Shown piece by piece: positions 1-7,249 of a DNA stretch of 64,000 bases. The notes beneath the pieces are model-generated. The model saw nothing but the letters and a program-made list of their open reading frames with translations, was not told the origin of the DNA and made no database searches. Each line of letters opens with the position of its first letter. Position 1 is the stretch's first letter. Source of the DNA: Lentisphaerota bacterium (GTDB taxonomy: Bacteria > Verrucomicrobiota > Lentisphaeria > Victivallales > Victivallaceae). The position numbers and the translations under genes are program-made. The DNA is taken from assembly GCA_017134815.1 (NCBI GenBank), contig CP071032.1:2476001-2540000 (forward strand). Direction: 5' to 3'.

Positions 1-111
1 AGCTTTGAGATTATAGTATTTATGAAAAATCTTATGTTAATAGAAAATAAATAATTTTAGGAGGAGTAAAGGCTTTTTCTCGCTAGCTGCGAACGCAACA
101 ATCTAATTTAT

Positions 112-265
112 CATCGCAACATCGATGTCTGTATCACAGAAGAACGCCAGAATTTATGAGAATACAGAGAAATGGGTGTTGCGCTCGCATACTTTTGCGG
201 GCGCATTCTGTTTGTATGTATTCTCAGGTACTGGCGTACCTTCTGTGATTGCAGCGGAATGTCGC
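112..265. repeat. Long imperfect inverted repeat (about 150 nt hairpin)
   Basis: The sequence folds on itself over about 150 nt. Paired blocks from outside inwards are GCAACAT (116-122) with ATGTCGC (259-265), ATCACAGAAG (133-142) with 240-249, ACGCCAG (144-150) with 231-237, TGAGAATACA (157-166) with 217-226, and TGCGCTCGCA (180-189) with 196-205, closing on a six-base loop at 190-195. It is more GC-rich than its surroundings and appears once in the window. It may be a miniature inverted-repeat element, an attC-like recombination site or a structured RNA; the sequence alone does not decide. A 67-residue open frame across it is a by-product of the palindrome. Confidence 0.75.
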
Positions 266-352
266 CCGCTCCTTTTTATATACCGGCGGCCTAATTCTTG
301 TAATTTGTATTTCCTTTTATTGTTTTAATGATTAACAAGAAAGTGCTAAATA

Positions 353-871
353 ATGTTGAATAGGCTGCTTTTACTGAAATGTCTTTTTGTATTATTTGTA
401 ATTTCCTATGCCAATTTATCTAATGCTATTGTCTCATCAGATAATTCCAAGAGAGCTAGATTCATGAGAAATCTCGTAATGAATATTGAATATAAAACTG
501 GAACCTTACTAATTCTCGATTCCAATATTGCCGATCATATTGTTAAGGAATTTAAAGCAGACTATTCTTGGGCCAAAGAGAAGTATACTGGTAAGAAATT
601 TATGGTCAGCGGGCTTGTTCACGGTTTGAAGCCAGACCCTTATAATCAAAGAGATGTACTTTTTGAAGAGGATTATATCTGCATAAGTATCTTGATTTCA
701 TACCTAAAGAGAAAACGTTTTTATCGGCGAATTTTGTGCTATATGAAGTATGGTAAAAACTTTGAAAATAAAGTAGTTGAAGGCGTGAATATCACGTTGA
801 AAGGAAAATTGGATTATGACTGTACTGTTAATGATATCGCTTTCAGGGAGTGTGAGTTGGTTGATGAGTAG
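353..871 (+). CDS. Secreted tRNA_anti-like OB-fold protein (full-length copy)
   Basis: This is a 172-residue protein with an N-terminal signal peptide (hydrophobic residues 4-20, likely cut near SNA at 23-25). The body resembles the tRNA_anti-like OB-fold family: a strand-rich domain with YTGKKFMVSG near residues 78-87, a CYMKYGK stretch near 125, then GVNITLKGKL and a closing RECELV. Such proteins are small exported or membrane-attached proteins of unknown function. It is the only complete copy here. Its 3' end recurs as fragments near 2286, 3961, 4963, 6700, 7250, 10284 and 13634, always on the plus strand between minus-strand genes. The family call is from motif memory; the gene itself is well supported because its decayed copies keep the same frame and stop. 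Confidence 0.75.
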   Translation: MLNRLLLLKCLFVLFVISYANLSNAIVSSDNSKRARFMRNLVMNIEYKTGTLLILDSNIADHIVKEFKADYSWAKEKYTGKKFMVSGLVHGLKPDPYNQRDVLFEEDYICISILISYLKRKRFYRRILCYMKYGKNFENKVVEGVNITLKGKLDYDCTVNDIAFRECELVDE

Positions 872-934
872 TGCTGTAATACATTCCTGGAGCGAAACTC
901 TAATTGAAATCATTGAAAGACGATAAAATTTTAA

Positions 935-960
935 AGCCCGGTCAACATAAAGGCCGGGCT
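935..960. terminator. Hairpin terminator between convergent genes
   Basis: AGCCCGG (935-941) pairs perfectly with CCGGGCT (954-960). Read on the minus strand it is followed by a TTTAAAATTTT tract, so it fits best as a minus-strand terminator, although it also lies just downstream of the plus-strand OB-fold gene. A mutated copy sits in the same relative place after the OB-fold remnant at 7250-7537. Confidence 0.6.
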
Positions 961-1043
961 AACCTAAAAAGGGTCGGATGTAGTTTTTGTTAAAGCAAAT
1001 CAAAGTTTAAAACGAATCAAGCCAATATCCCTAAAAATGGTGA

Positions 1044-1130
1044 GGTAACATTAACCCAAATAGTTTGTGCTTAGATATACATAAAAATTAGAAAAAATGT
1101 TTAGCGTCCTAAAAAAGGTGAAATTTTTTA
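1044..1130. repeat. Constant intergenic module, copy 1 (degenerate)
   Basis: This stretch aligns with modules near 5018, 7649 and 11716. It begins GGTAACATTAACCC, where better copies have GTTAACGTTAACCC, continues through a TGTGCTTAGA block, and ends in a degenerate terminator (GTCCTAAAAAAGGTG). It lies downstream of the minus-strand gene ending at 1267. The rest of 872-1266 is AT-rich and contains a second partial copy of the terminator part (AAAAAGGGTCGGATG, near 968). Confidence 0.55.
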
Positions 1131-1266
1131 ATTTTTTTTAAAAAGGTATTCCATGATTTTAAGGGTAAATATAGTGATTTAATTCATGGTAATTTAAATT
1201 TCAGCTTTAAAATTTGACTAAAAGAGATAAAGTGAGCCCCAATATTCATCCCAACTCTAGGCCAAC

Positions 1267-1989
1267 TCAGTTGTTAGTTTTTTTAACTTTCTTTGTTAAT
1301 GGAAATATGTATTCGTCCTCTCTAAATTTTCCTTGTTGGTCAAATACAACAATATTTCCATTCTTTTCTATCATAAAATACTCGCTCTTAGGATTACTAA
1401 TTTTTTTATATCTAATTTTGCCGTCTTCTTTTTGGGTATTTAATTCATCAACACCATAACTTCCATCAATATAATTTGTTTGTACGTATATCTTTCCGTT
1501 AGCTGTATATATACTTATCAAGTGTTCAAAGCCTGGAGTATCATCCAACCATCTACCTATTATTAGATCATGATGTTGTTTTACAGTTGCTTTTTTTAAC
1601 TTATTTATTTTAGAAAGAGGTGAGCCAATAATGTTTAAGTCTAATCCTGCTGGTTGAAAGTAAGAATAAGCCCATACCCATTTATCTGAATTTAAATCTT
1701 TAATATAATACCAAACCCAAAGGTAAGAAAAGTGCTGTCTGTTACTTCTAAGTTGCATCGCTATTTTTTTAAGAGTTTTTTGATCAACGGGCTCAAGGAG
1801 CTCTATCCTAAGGCCACATCGACTAAAGTCGTCATCGCTGGATTCACTTATGATTTTATATCTTATATCTTTTCCTTGTGAGTCTTTTATCAGGTAAGTA
1901 CTTGACGCCAATGTAATCATTGCTGTTAAAAGAAAAGTTAAAACAAATAAAAAAGCATAAATGCTTTTAAGGTTTTTAATCTTTTTCAT
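1267..1989 (-). CDS. Secreted protein of unknown function, paralogue 1
   Basis: This 240-residue protein has a signal peptide or anchor (hydrophobic residues 9-29, ending in ITLASS). It then has a conserved half (SSDDDFSRCGLRIELLEPVD, residues about 50-69) and a WxWYYIK...WVWAYSYF segment near 92-112 that recalls small bacterial lipoprotein-like families. Function is unknown. Residues about 7-95 are nearly identical to the protein at 2818-3567, while the C-terminal half is much more divergent. Its ATG lies inside the end of a 56-codon upstream ORF (14-nt overlap), which suggests translational coupling. A consensus promoter with a palindromic operator lies at 2223-2274. Confidence 0.7.
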   Translation of the reverse strand: MKKIKNLKSIYAFLFVLTFLLTAMITLASSTYLIKDSQGKDIRYKIISESSDDDFSRCGLRIELLEPVDQKTLKKIAMQLRSNRQHFSYLWVWYYIKDLNSDKWVWAYSYFQPAGLDLNIIGSPLSKINKLKKATVKQHHDLIIGRWLDDTPGFEHLISIYTANGKIYVQTNYIDGSYGVDELNTQKEDGKIRYKKISNPKSEYFMIEKNGNIVVFDQQGKFREDEYIFPLTKKVKKTNN

Positions 1990-2146
1990 TTTCTATTTCC
2001 TTTTGTTTTTTGCTAATTCTGTCAAGGACTCTGAAGTTGTTATAATAAACTTCACTAATAGTATCATTAATTCGCGAATGAGATTCAGCTGATTTTTGAA
2101 TAATCACGCGCAAATTCTTAAGTAAATTTGTCATTTTTGTATCCAT
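1976..2146 (-). CDS. Small leader ORF (56 aa) coupled to the downstream gene
   Basis: This ORF starts MDTKMTNLLKNLRVIIQKSA and ends IENEKD, and is probably helical. It starts about 100 nt downstream of a consensus promoter and overlaps the start of the 240-residue gene by 14 nt. A second copy at 13373-13528 keeps most of the sequence but has an in-frame stop at codon 18. No family is recognised; a small regulator or antitoxin-like role is only a guess. It is too short for usual gene-calling cut-offs, but two copies with the same frame and promoter argue that it was once functional. Confidence 0.5.
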   Translation of the reverse strand: MDTKMTNLLKNLRVIIQKSAESHSRINDTISEVYYNNFRVLDRISKKQKEIENEKD

Positions 2147-2222
2147 TTTATGACTATCAATTTTTCTATTTTTTTATTTAATATATCGTTTTGTTTTTAT
2201 CCAAATAGACTAACTCCATACT

Positions 2223-2274
2223 TTTACTAAAGCACTTTAGTAAATATTATACACCCATATCATTGCTTTGTCAA
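2223..2274 (-). promoter_or_regulatory. Consensus sigma-70 promoter with palindromic operator
   Basis: On the minus strand TTGACA (2269-2274) and TATAAT (2246-2251) are exact consensus hexamers separated by 17 nt. Just downstream of the -10 lies the inverted repeat TTTACTAAAG-CA-CTTTAGTAAA (2223-2244), where a repressor would block initiation. The same promoter and operator recur at 13573-13628. Confidence 0.75.
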
Positions 2275-2285
2275 TAATACCAAAT

Positions 2286-2338
2286 AGAAACTGTATTATG
2301 ACTGTGCTTTAAATGAGTCTCTTTTAGGAAGTGTTAAG
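2286..2338 (+). pseudogene. OB-fold gene 3' remnant (copy H)
   Basis: The sequence matches the last 50 or so bases of the OB-fold gene (LDYDCTVNDIAFRECE region) with several substitutions and a lost frame. It is closest to the remnant at 13634-13704; both are preceded by the same AACACC/AATACC-AAATAGAAACTGTATT junction next to the promoter module. Confidence 0.6.
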
Positions 2339-2500
2339 CTTTGGAATACAATTAATGTACTTAACATAAGCTAAAAAGATAAATAGTTAGAAGTACATAG
2401 GACCCAATCGTAATAATAACTTTTAGTGTTAAAAAAAAACTTAGTTATAAAGTTGTACATTGTATTCCATTCAAAATAAGTATTACGATGAAGCTTAATC
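2335..2500. repeat. Nested inverted repeats, possible small mobile or structured element
   Basis: The outer arms are TTAAGCTT (about 2335) and AAGCTTAA (about 2494). The inner arm starting GGAATACAAT (about 2342), with ATGTAC two bases further on, pairs with GTACATTGTATTCC (about 2457-2470). A further pair, ATCGTAATA (about 2408) and TATTACGAT (about 2482), crosses these. The element follows an OB-fold remnant directly. It may be a MITE or a recombination site; no transposase is visible. Confidence 0.5.
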
Positions 2501-2529
2501 AGCTTAAATTATTTTCCTTTTCTCTGCTA

Positions 2530-2670
2530 TTATTTTGTTATGATTGCACTGTAACTATATTGAATTAGGCCAGATCCTAAAGACACAATAAGTGAAACAA
2601 TAGTCCAAATTAATAATTTACTTATAATAATAGTGTTTATTTTCTGCAAAAATCCAAATATTTGCTATCT
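2530..2670 (-). pseudogene. Possible 3' remnant of a membrane-protein gene
   Basis: A minus-strand frame of about 45 codons without a convincing start encodes a hydrophobic stretch (LLIWTIVSLIVSLGSGLI) ending SAIITK and stop. It could be the tail of a decayed membrane protein or chance. A 13-bp tandem duplication (ATTGCCTGACTAT twice, 2683-2708) lies just upstream. Nothing else is evident between 2501 and 2817. Confidence 0.25.
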
Positions 2671-2817
2671 CACTAAAGTTTAATTGCCTGACTATATTGC
2701 CTGACTATATTACTTAATTTACAAGTATGGTGATGATATTTATTATAAAGGTTATCAAGCGTCATATTTCCCTATTGGCTAATATCTTAATGGAGTAAAA
2801 AGAAAGCATTAGAATCA

Positions 2818-3567
2818 TTATTCAGAGTAACCTGGTCCTGGGGCACCAGTGGTTGTGCTACTTGGCCCAAGTTTCATTAACGGTAATGGTTTATCCTGTC
2901 TGAATTTATCTTTGTAACCGTATACTCCAAGGTTACCATTTTCTTCTATAATAAAATACTTAATGCTCTTTCCTTCGATGATATCATATTTTGTTTTGCC
3001 CCTATACTCTGTTTTCTTTAACTTTTCTAACTCATAGTTCCCCTCGATATAATTTATTAGAGCAAATGATCTTCCATTTTCAACATATATAGTTGTTATA
3101 GATTCCTTGCCAGGTGTGTCATCAAACCACTTACCTATTATTTGATCGTAATTTTTTTTAACAGTTGTCTTTTGTAATTTATTAATTTTAAAAAGAGGCG
3201 ATCTACTAATTTTTAATTCTAATCCATCTGGCTTAAAGTGAGAATGAGCCCATACCCATTTATCTGTATTCAAACCTTTAATATAATACCAAATCCAAAG
3301 GTAAGAAAAGTGCTGTCTGTTACTTCTAAGTTGCATCGCTATTTTTTTAAGAGTTTTTTGATCAACAGGCTCAAGTAGCTCTATCCTAAGTCCACATCGA
3401 CTAAAGTCGTCATCGCTGGATTCACTTATGATTTTATATCTTATATCTTTTCCTTGTGAGTCTTTTACCAAGTAAATACTTGACGCTAATGTAATCATTG
3501 CTGTTAAAAGAAAAGCTAAAATAAATAAAAAAGCATAAATGCTTTTTAAATTTTTAATTCTGTTCAT
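2818..3567 (-). CDS. Secreted protein of unknown function, paralogue 2
   Basis: This 249-residue protein has an N-terminal hydrophobic segment (residues 9-29) and the same first half as the gene at 1267-1989. The shared blocks are FSRCGLRIELLEPVDQKTL and LRSNRQHFSYLWIWYYIKG. The second half is divergent and ends in a low-complexity GPSSTTTGAPGPGYSE tail absent from its paralogue. The 5' halves are nearly identical at the nucleotide level, but the upstream DNA is unrelated, which indicates gene conversion or module exchange. Its start overlaps the end of a 32-codon ORF. Function is unknown, with export to the periplasm or outer surface likely. Confidence 0.7.
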   Translation of the reverse strand: MNRIKNLKSIYAFLFILAFLLTAMITLASSIYLVKDSQGKDIRYKIISESSDDDFSRCGLRIELLEPVDQKTLKKIAMQLRSNRQHFSYLWIWYYIKGLNTDKWVWAHSHFKPDGLELKISRSPLFKINKLQKTTVKKNYDQIIGKWFDDTPGKESITTIYVENGRSFALINYIEGNYELEKLKKTEYRGKTKYDIIEGKSIKYFIIEENGNLGVYGYKDKFRQDKPLPLMKLGPSSTTTGAPGPGYSE

Positions 3568-3652
3568 TTCTCATTTCCTCCTGCATTATTGCATAGCTAC
3601 TTTTAAGACGTGTTGTTAAAGTCAATATTTCGGCTGATAATTCTATCATCAT
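3554..3652 (-). CDS. Small leader ORF (32 aa) overlapping the next gene start
   Basis: The ORF reads MMIELSAEILTLTTRLKSSY and ends MRNEQN, and its last codons overlap the ATG at 3567. It contains AGGAGG (about 3577-3582), which is also the ribosome binding site of the downstream gene. It occupies the same position as the 56-codon ORF upstream of the paralogue but has a different sequence. It may be the surviving 3' end of a longer gene. Confidence is low because it is so short. Confidence 0.35.
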   Translation of the reverse strand: MMIELSAEILTLTTRLKSSYAIMQEEMRNEQN

Positions 3653-3673
3653 TCTACCAAATACAATTTAGAT

Positions 3674-3880
3674 TTATCTATTATGACATTCTGGGCAACA
3701 ATATTTACAGCCATCAACATTATCATAAAACTCTTTGGCTTTTCCAATAGCCTCATGGCAGGTTTCAAAAATGCCAATTGGTGTTCTTTCTTCGACTCCA
3801 GGAAGGAAATTACAGGAAGTTTTGTGAATTTCATGTTCTCCAGTTTCTTGTGCAATTTTATTTACAATATACACGTCCAT
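3674..3880 (-). CDS. Small Cys/His-rich protein, possible metal-binding
   Basis: The 68-residue protein has the pattern YIVNKIAQETGEHEIHKTSC, then a GIFETCHEAIGKAKEFY helix and a C-terminal DGCKYCCPECHNR. The clustered Cys and His residues (HEIH, then C..CC..CH) suggest a small zinc-binding fold. Proteins of this pattern are familiar as hypothetical proteins in accessory regions; function is unknown. A relative is encoded at 13079-13327. It has a good ribosome binding site (GAGGAGG) upstream and lies about 100 bp upstream of the secreted-protein gene in the same direction. An overlapping frame at 3649-3855 is a shadow. Confidence 0.65.
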   Translation of the reverse strand: MDVYIVNKIAQETGEHEIHKTSCNFLPGVEERTPIGIFETCHEAIGKAKEFYDNVDGCKYCCPECHNR

Positions 3881-3960
3881 AACTAGATCCTCCTCTTGCT
3901 GTTAATCATGTCCAACTATAAGTTACATATATAAGTTTGTCAACAGAATTAGCTTGTGCA

Positions 3961-4113
3961 ACGCTTTCGGCGGATTTTGTGTTATATGAAGTATGATAAA
4001 ACTTTGAACATAAAGTTGCTGAAGGTATTAATATTAGTTTGAAAGGAAAGTTGGATTTTGACTCAAGAGCAAATGATGTTGCTTTTAGGGAGTGCGAGGT
4101 GGTGAATGATTAA
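3961..4113 (+). pseudogene. OB-fold gene 3' remnant (copy B), frameshifted
   Basis: The sequence aligns with the last 150 bp of the OB-fold gene, from RILCYMKY to the stop. A one-base deletion (AAAACT where the full gene has AAAAACT) shifts the frame, and the gene's 5' two thirds are missing. The tail still reads RECEVVND and stop. It ends only 23 bp from the stop of the convergent VOC gene, without the terminator module seen elsewhere. Confidence 0.75.
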
Positions 4114-4136
4114 TGACGCAAAGTATCCTTTCTATT

Positions 4137-4487
4137 TTAATCATATTTGAACTTTTCTTCATTTTTCTTCTCCTCTTTGGTGAATTGAAGAAACTCTATA
4201 GGGGCACCATTTTCAACAATAAATGCGACTAAAAGTCCGTCAACTGGACTGTTTGGTTTTATTATTACTTCTTTACCTCTAATTGCTTCTTCAATATCTT
4301 CAACTTCAAAGGCAATATGTGAAACTTCTTTTACAATTTTTGGAAGGCGACATTTCTTGCCATATCGCATATACTGAATTCCATAAGGATTGTTATCATG
4401 TTCGGTACAGTAAATATCATAACTTTCAAGGTATATTTCACCTGTTTGGGGCTTCTTAGCAGGAATTCCAATGTGATGATATTTCAT
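4137..4487 (-). CDS. VOC (glyoxalase/dioxygenase-like) family protein
   Basis: The 116-residue protein begins MKYHHIGIPAKKP, a typical first strand of the vicinal oxygen chelate fold with a metal-ligand His. It continues with VKEVSHIAFEVEDIEEAIRG, the second-module strand with its His, and ends in a GAPIEFLQF strand that normally supplies the Glu ligand. It is a single-domain VOC protein, so it probably acts as a dimer. Substrate cannot be told. Its start overlaps the stop of an upstream frame (ATGA), now part of the debris at 4507-4765. Single VOC genes are common cargo of cassette arrays and islands. Confidence 0.75.
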   Translation of the reverse strand: MKYHHIGIPAKKPQTGEIYLESYDIYCTEHDNNPYGIQYMRYGKKCRLPKIVKEVSHIAFEVEDIEEAIRGKEVIIKPNSPVDGLLVAFIVENGAPIEFLQFTKEEKKNEEKFKYD

Positions 4488-4506
4488 TCTTTTCTAAGCC
4501 TTTCAA

Positions 4507-4765
4507 TTAGTTCCATAGTTTTTTCGCCTTCAGCAGTCTTGGCAATGCTATAATAAGCTCCCTCCTAGATAGTGTAAGCATTGCTACTCCATTTTCATCT
4601 TTCTTTACAGCTATAGTTCCTCCAGTTGTAATAATAGCAATTTTGGGTAATTTGGGATTCTTTCCCAGTAAGATTTGCTTGACATTCTTGACGACATTCC
4701 CGCCGAATGCATGAGAAAAAAAGCACAGCCAATGGCATCACAGCAGCAACAAGGCTTTTATGCAT
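4507..4765 (-). pseudogene. L-asparaginase 5' fragment (type II, secreted), frameshifted
   Basis: A good ribosome binding site (AGAGAGG) and ATG start a signal peptide, MHKSLVAAVMPLAVLFFS. A frameshift in a T-rich run then moves the reading into HAFGGNVVKNVKQ. This is followed by PKLPKIAIITTGGTIAVKKD, the N-terminal asparaginase signature with its nucleophilic Thr in TGGTIA, and then RRELIIALP. The frame ends after about 85 codons, where a full enzyme has over 300 residues, so most of the gene is missing. It would be dead as an enzyme. It sits head-on against the VOC gene start, which suggests a recombination junction. No other gene is seen in 4766-4960. Confidence 0.7.
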
Positions 4766-4962
4766 AAATTTACCTCTCTATTTATTATGGACTCCTGTAA
4801 TGAATAGATTAGACTATAACGTATATTCCTACTAAGACAAATTTTGCTTATATTATTAAAGAGAAGGAAGCAGTTAAATTTTCTAAGCATTATCATATTC
4901 CAAAGCTTTCAAATTATGAATTTCAAGTTATAAGCGCAGCTTGGTGAGATGGTTTGTTCTTC

Positions 4963-5008
4963 AGTTAATGATGTCGCTTTTGGGGAGTGTAAGTTGTTGG
5001 GGAAGTAA
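4963..5008 (+). pseudogene. OB-fold gene 3' remnant (copy C)
   Basis: Only the last 45 bp or so match (VNDVAF-ECKLLGK then TAA). The sequence upstream (4800-4960) does not match the OB-fold gene. It is followed at once by the GTTAAC module and a terminator, as in the other copies. Confidence 0.65.
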
Positions 5009-5017
5009 TGAAAAAAA

Positions 5018-5090
5018 GGTAATGTTAACTCAGTCACTTTGAGATTAGAATATCAAAAAAGGGCCGTTTGGGGTTTACGGCCCTGAAAAA
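5018..5090 (-). terminator. Constant module, copy 2, with strong minus-strand terminator
   Basis: GGTAATGTTAACTCAGTCAC starts the module. AGGGCCG (5060-5066) pairs with CGGCCCT (5078-5084), and on the minus strand the stem is followed by TTTTTTGAT, a good intrinsic terminator for the amidase gene ending at 5230. About 140 bp of AT-rich sequence without other features separates them. Confidence 0.7.
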
Positions 5091-5229
5091 AAGTTGAAAA
5101 ATTTTCATTTTTTGTGTAATGATTTTGTGATTCTAAAATATAAAAAGCCCTCAATAAAGCAGACAGTTGTCCCTCTTTATATCTTTATCAACAATTTAAT
5201 GGGTTCTTTCATTCCTCTGGATTGCTTTT

Positions 5230-6606
5230 TCATTTAATAAATGGTTTCGAAAAGTTACCGACTGCTTTTTCAATATATCTTGCAACAGCCAAAGCAATGT
5301 CTTCGCGCCAAGGTGGGGCAACTATTTGGACTCCAATAGGAAGTCCGTTCTTAGAGGTCCCTGCTCGAGTAACTACAGAAGGCCATCCTGTTAAGTTGTA
5401 AGTCACAGTATAACTAAATGTTCTTAAATCTTCCCCAGTTGTTTCTTGCTGGGGAAGTGCAGTGAAGGCGTTTACTGGACAGATTATTAGATCATAATTT
5501 TTAAGAAAAGATAACATTGTGCTACGAAACTTAGACCATTTTATCAATAATTCATCAAGCTTATTTGCATCAATGGGTTTTGCAAACTCAAGCCACGGTA
5601 TAGTATGCCCTTTGGTATTAGCCTTTTTTAGTAATCTTCTTATTAGTGCTCCACCGTCAGCGGCCCATAATTGCATTCCTAATTCATATGATTGCTCAAT
5701 TTCAGGAGGTTTTTCTTCAGTCACTATCATTTGGGATTGATCAAGTATTTTTGCCACGTTTTTAATGACTTCTGAAATGTCAGAATCGGGTGTAATAATT
5801 CCATTGTCTGTGTGAAATGCAACACGAAGTTTTTTTAAATTTATAAGGTCAGGTTTGACTAAAGGCATTGGGATTATATTAGGGTCAACCCAATCAGGGC
5901 CGCAGATAAGCGGAAGAAGTAAGTTTAGATCATCAACGCAAGTTGCTAAAGGACCAATTTGTTGAAAATGGTCCAAGAGACCGCCAAAAGGAAGAATATG
6001 CCCGGTACGCGGGACACGACCAGAAGTTGGTTTGATTGTGCTGATTCCACAGCAATGGGCTGGATACCTTAGGCTGCCTCCATAATCACTACCAATATCA
6101 AAAGGAGACCCCCCACATGCAACAATTGCTGCTCCTCCTCCGCTGCTGCCGCCAGGAGAAAGTGAGGGGTTATATGGATTGTTGGTTTGACCGTAAATTA
6201 AGTTATTTGTTTCATAAGAAAGTGTAAGCTCTGAGGTATTTGTTTTCCCCATCAGTATTGCCCCATTTGCACGAAGACGGGCAACTACTGTAGCATCTTT
6301 GGAGGGAGTAAAGTTTGCTCTTCCTTTCGTCCCTCCTGTGGAAATCATATCCTTAGTATCAAATGAATCTTTCACAGTCATTGGAATCCCATGAAGAGGA
6401 CCACTAATTTCTCCTTCTGCTAATTTCTTATCAGCATGATCTGCCTGTTCTCGAGCCTCATCAGCAGAAATATGTACTACAGCATTGAGTTTTGGATTGA
6501 CTTCCTCAATCCTATCAAGATATACATTCACTACTTCCTTTGAGGAGACTTTCTTGCTCAGAATTGCCTTACATAGTTCTGATATTGGTGCATATAAAAT
6601 ATTCAT
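5230..6606 (-). CDS. Amidase (amidase signature family, GatA-like)
   Basis: The 458-residue enzyme carries the full Ser-cisSer-Lys triad of the amidase signature family: Lys79 in GIPMTVKDSF, the cis-Ser at 154 in PGGSSGGGAAIVA, and the nucleophile Ser178 in GSDYGGSLRYPA. It hydrolyses a carboxamide bond and is cytoplasmic, with no signal peptide. The position numbers match those of GatA, but there is no gatB or gatC nearby and the ribosomal-context genes are far away. A free-standing aliphatic amide, urea-derivative or acylamide hydrolase is therefore more likely than a Glu-tRNA amidotransferase subunit. It lies in the accessory region flanked by repeat modules, consistent with horizontal acquisition. 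Confidence 0.9.
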   Translation of the reverse strand: MNILYAPISELCKAILSKKVSSKEVVNVYLDRIEEVNPKLNAVVHISADEAREQADHADKKLAEGEISGPLHGIPMTVKDSFDTKDMISTGGTKGRANFTPSKDATVVARLRANGAILMGKTNTSELTLSYETNNLIYGQTNNPYNPSLSPGGSSGGGAAIVACGGSPFDIGSDYGGSLRYPAHCCGISTIKPTSGRVPRTGHILPFGGLLDHFQQIGPLATCVDDLNLLLPLICGPDWVDPNIIPMPLVKPDLINLKKLRVAFHTDNGIITPDSDISEVIKNVAKILDQSQMIVTEEKPPEIEQSYELGMQLWAADGGALIRRLLKKANTKGHTIPWLEFAKPIDANKLDELLIKWSKFRSTMLSFLKNYDLIICPVNAFTALPQQETTGEDLRTFSYTVTYNLTGWPSVVTRAGTSKNGLPIGVQIVAPPWREDIALAVARYIEKAVGNFSKPFIK

Positions 6607-6699
6607 AACTTTTATCTTTAATTTTGAATATGTGATTAGTAAGTATTGCTTTAATAACTCAAATGCTCAATAAATTTATTCTGAAAATTTGAGAATACA

Positions 6700-6814
6700 A
6701 CCATTAGAAGAAAATGGAATGTCCAAAGGCATCAAAGTTAAATTGAGAGGGAAACTGGATTTTGACTTAAGAGATGATGATCTGGCTTTCAGTAAGTGTG
6801 AGTTAGTGGAGTAG
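6700..6814 (+). pseudogene. OB-fold paralogue 3' remnant (copy D)
   Basis: The plus-strand frame reads GIKVKLRGKLDFD, then LAFSKCELVE and stop, clearly related to the C-terminus of the OB-fold protein but more divergent than the other copies. There is no 5' part. A small hairpin (ATGTCG/CGACAT, about 6831-6856) follows the stop and may act as a terminator. Confidence 0.65.
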
Positions 6815-6979
6815 TAAGTTACAAAAGTATAATGTCGTCATCAAAAAATGGCGACATCATATTCAGGATCTAAAATTATCTTTTTAGTCTAAATAGCTTC
6901 TTCATTTGATTTAATTTTTTTGCCATCTTTGCTATTTTTTTCATTGGGTTTGATTTTTTTAACATCTTTATCTTCCACT

Positions 6980-7171
6980 TTATTTTTCAATTATTTTATT
7001 TAAAACTGCTTCAAGCTTGTTATTTTGACGATTACATTTATTATTTTTATGATAAATGAATAAAGCAACACCAGCAATAATAAGTGTAGTCAAAATGACT
7101 AAAATATAGAGATGACTATTACATTGTTTAGGATAGTGACTTCTTTCCTGCGAACGATTTATTTGTACCAT
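6980..7171 (-). CDS. Small single-span membrane protein, probably frameshifted at its C-terminus
   Basis: The 63-residue product has a short polar N-terminus, one transmembrane helix (LYILVILTTLIIAGVALFIY, about residues 21-40) and a basic tail ending NKIIEK. Immediately past the stop, a different frame runs on to 6889 as a lysine/glutamate-rich stretch (NKVEDKDVKKIKPNEKNSKD). A one-base loss in the AAAAA run near 6980 would therefore have shortened an original protein of about 93 residues. No family is recognised. A ribosome binding site (GGAGGAG) precedes the start. Confidence 0.55.
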   Translation of the reverse strand: MVQINRSQERSHYPKQCNSHLYILVILTTLIIAGVALFIYHKNNKCNRQNNKLEAVLNKIIEK

Positions 7172-7249
7172 ATTCTCCTCCTGTTGATATCTTGTAATAG
7201 ACTATACGTTAAATAGATGATAATACCAACTACGGTATTAATAACAAAA

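Noticed and set aside
125-328. 67-codon plus-strand ORF
   Set aside because: It runs through the long palindrome and has no ribosome binding site or family; the hairpin explains the sequence better.
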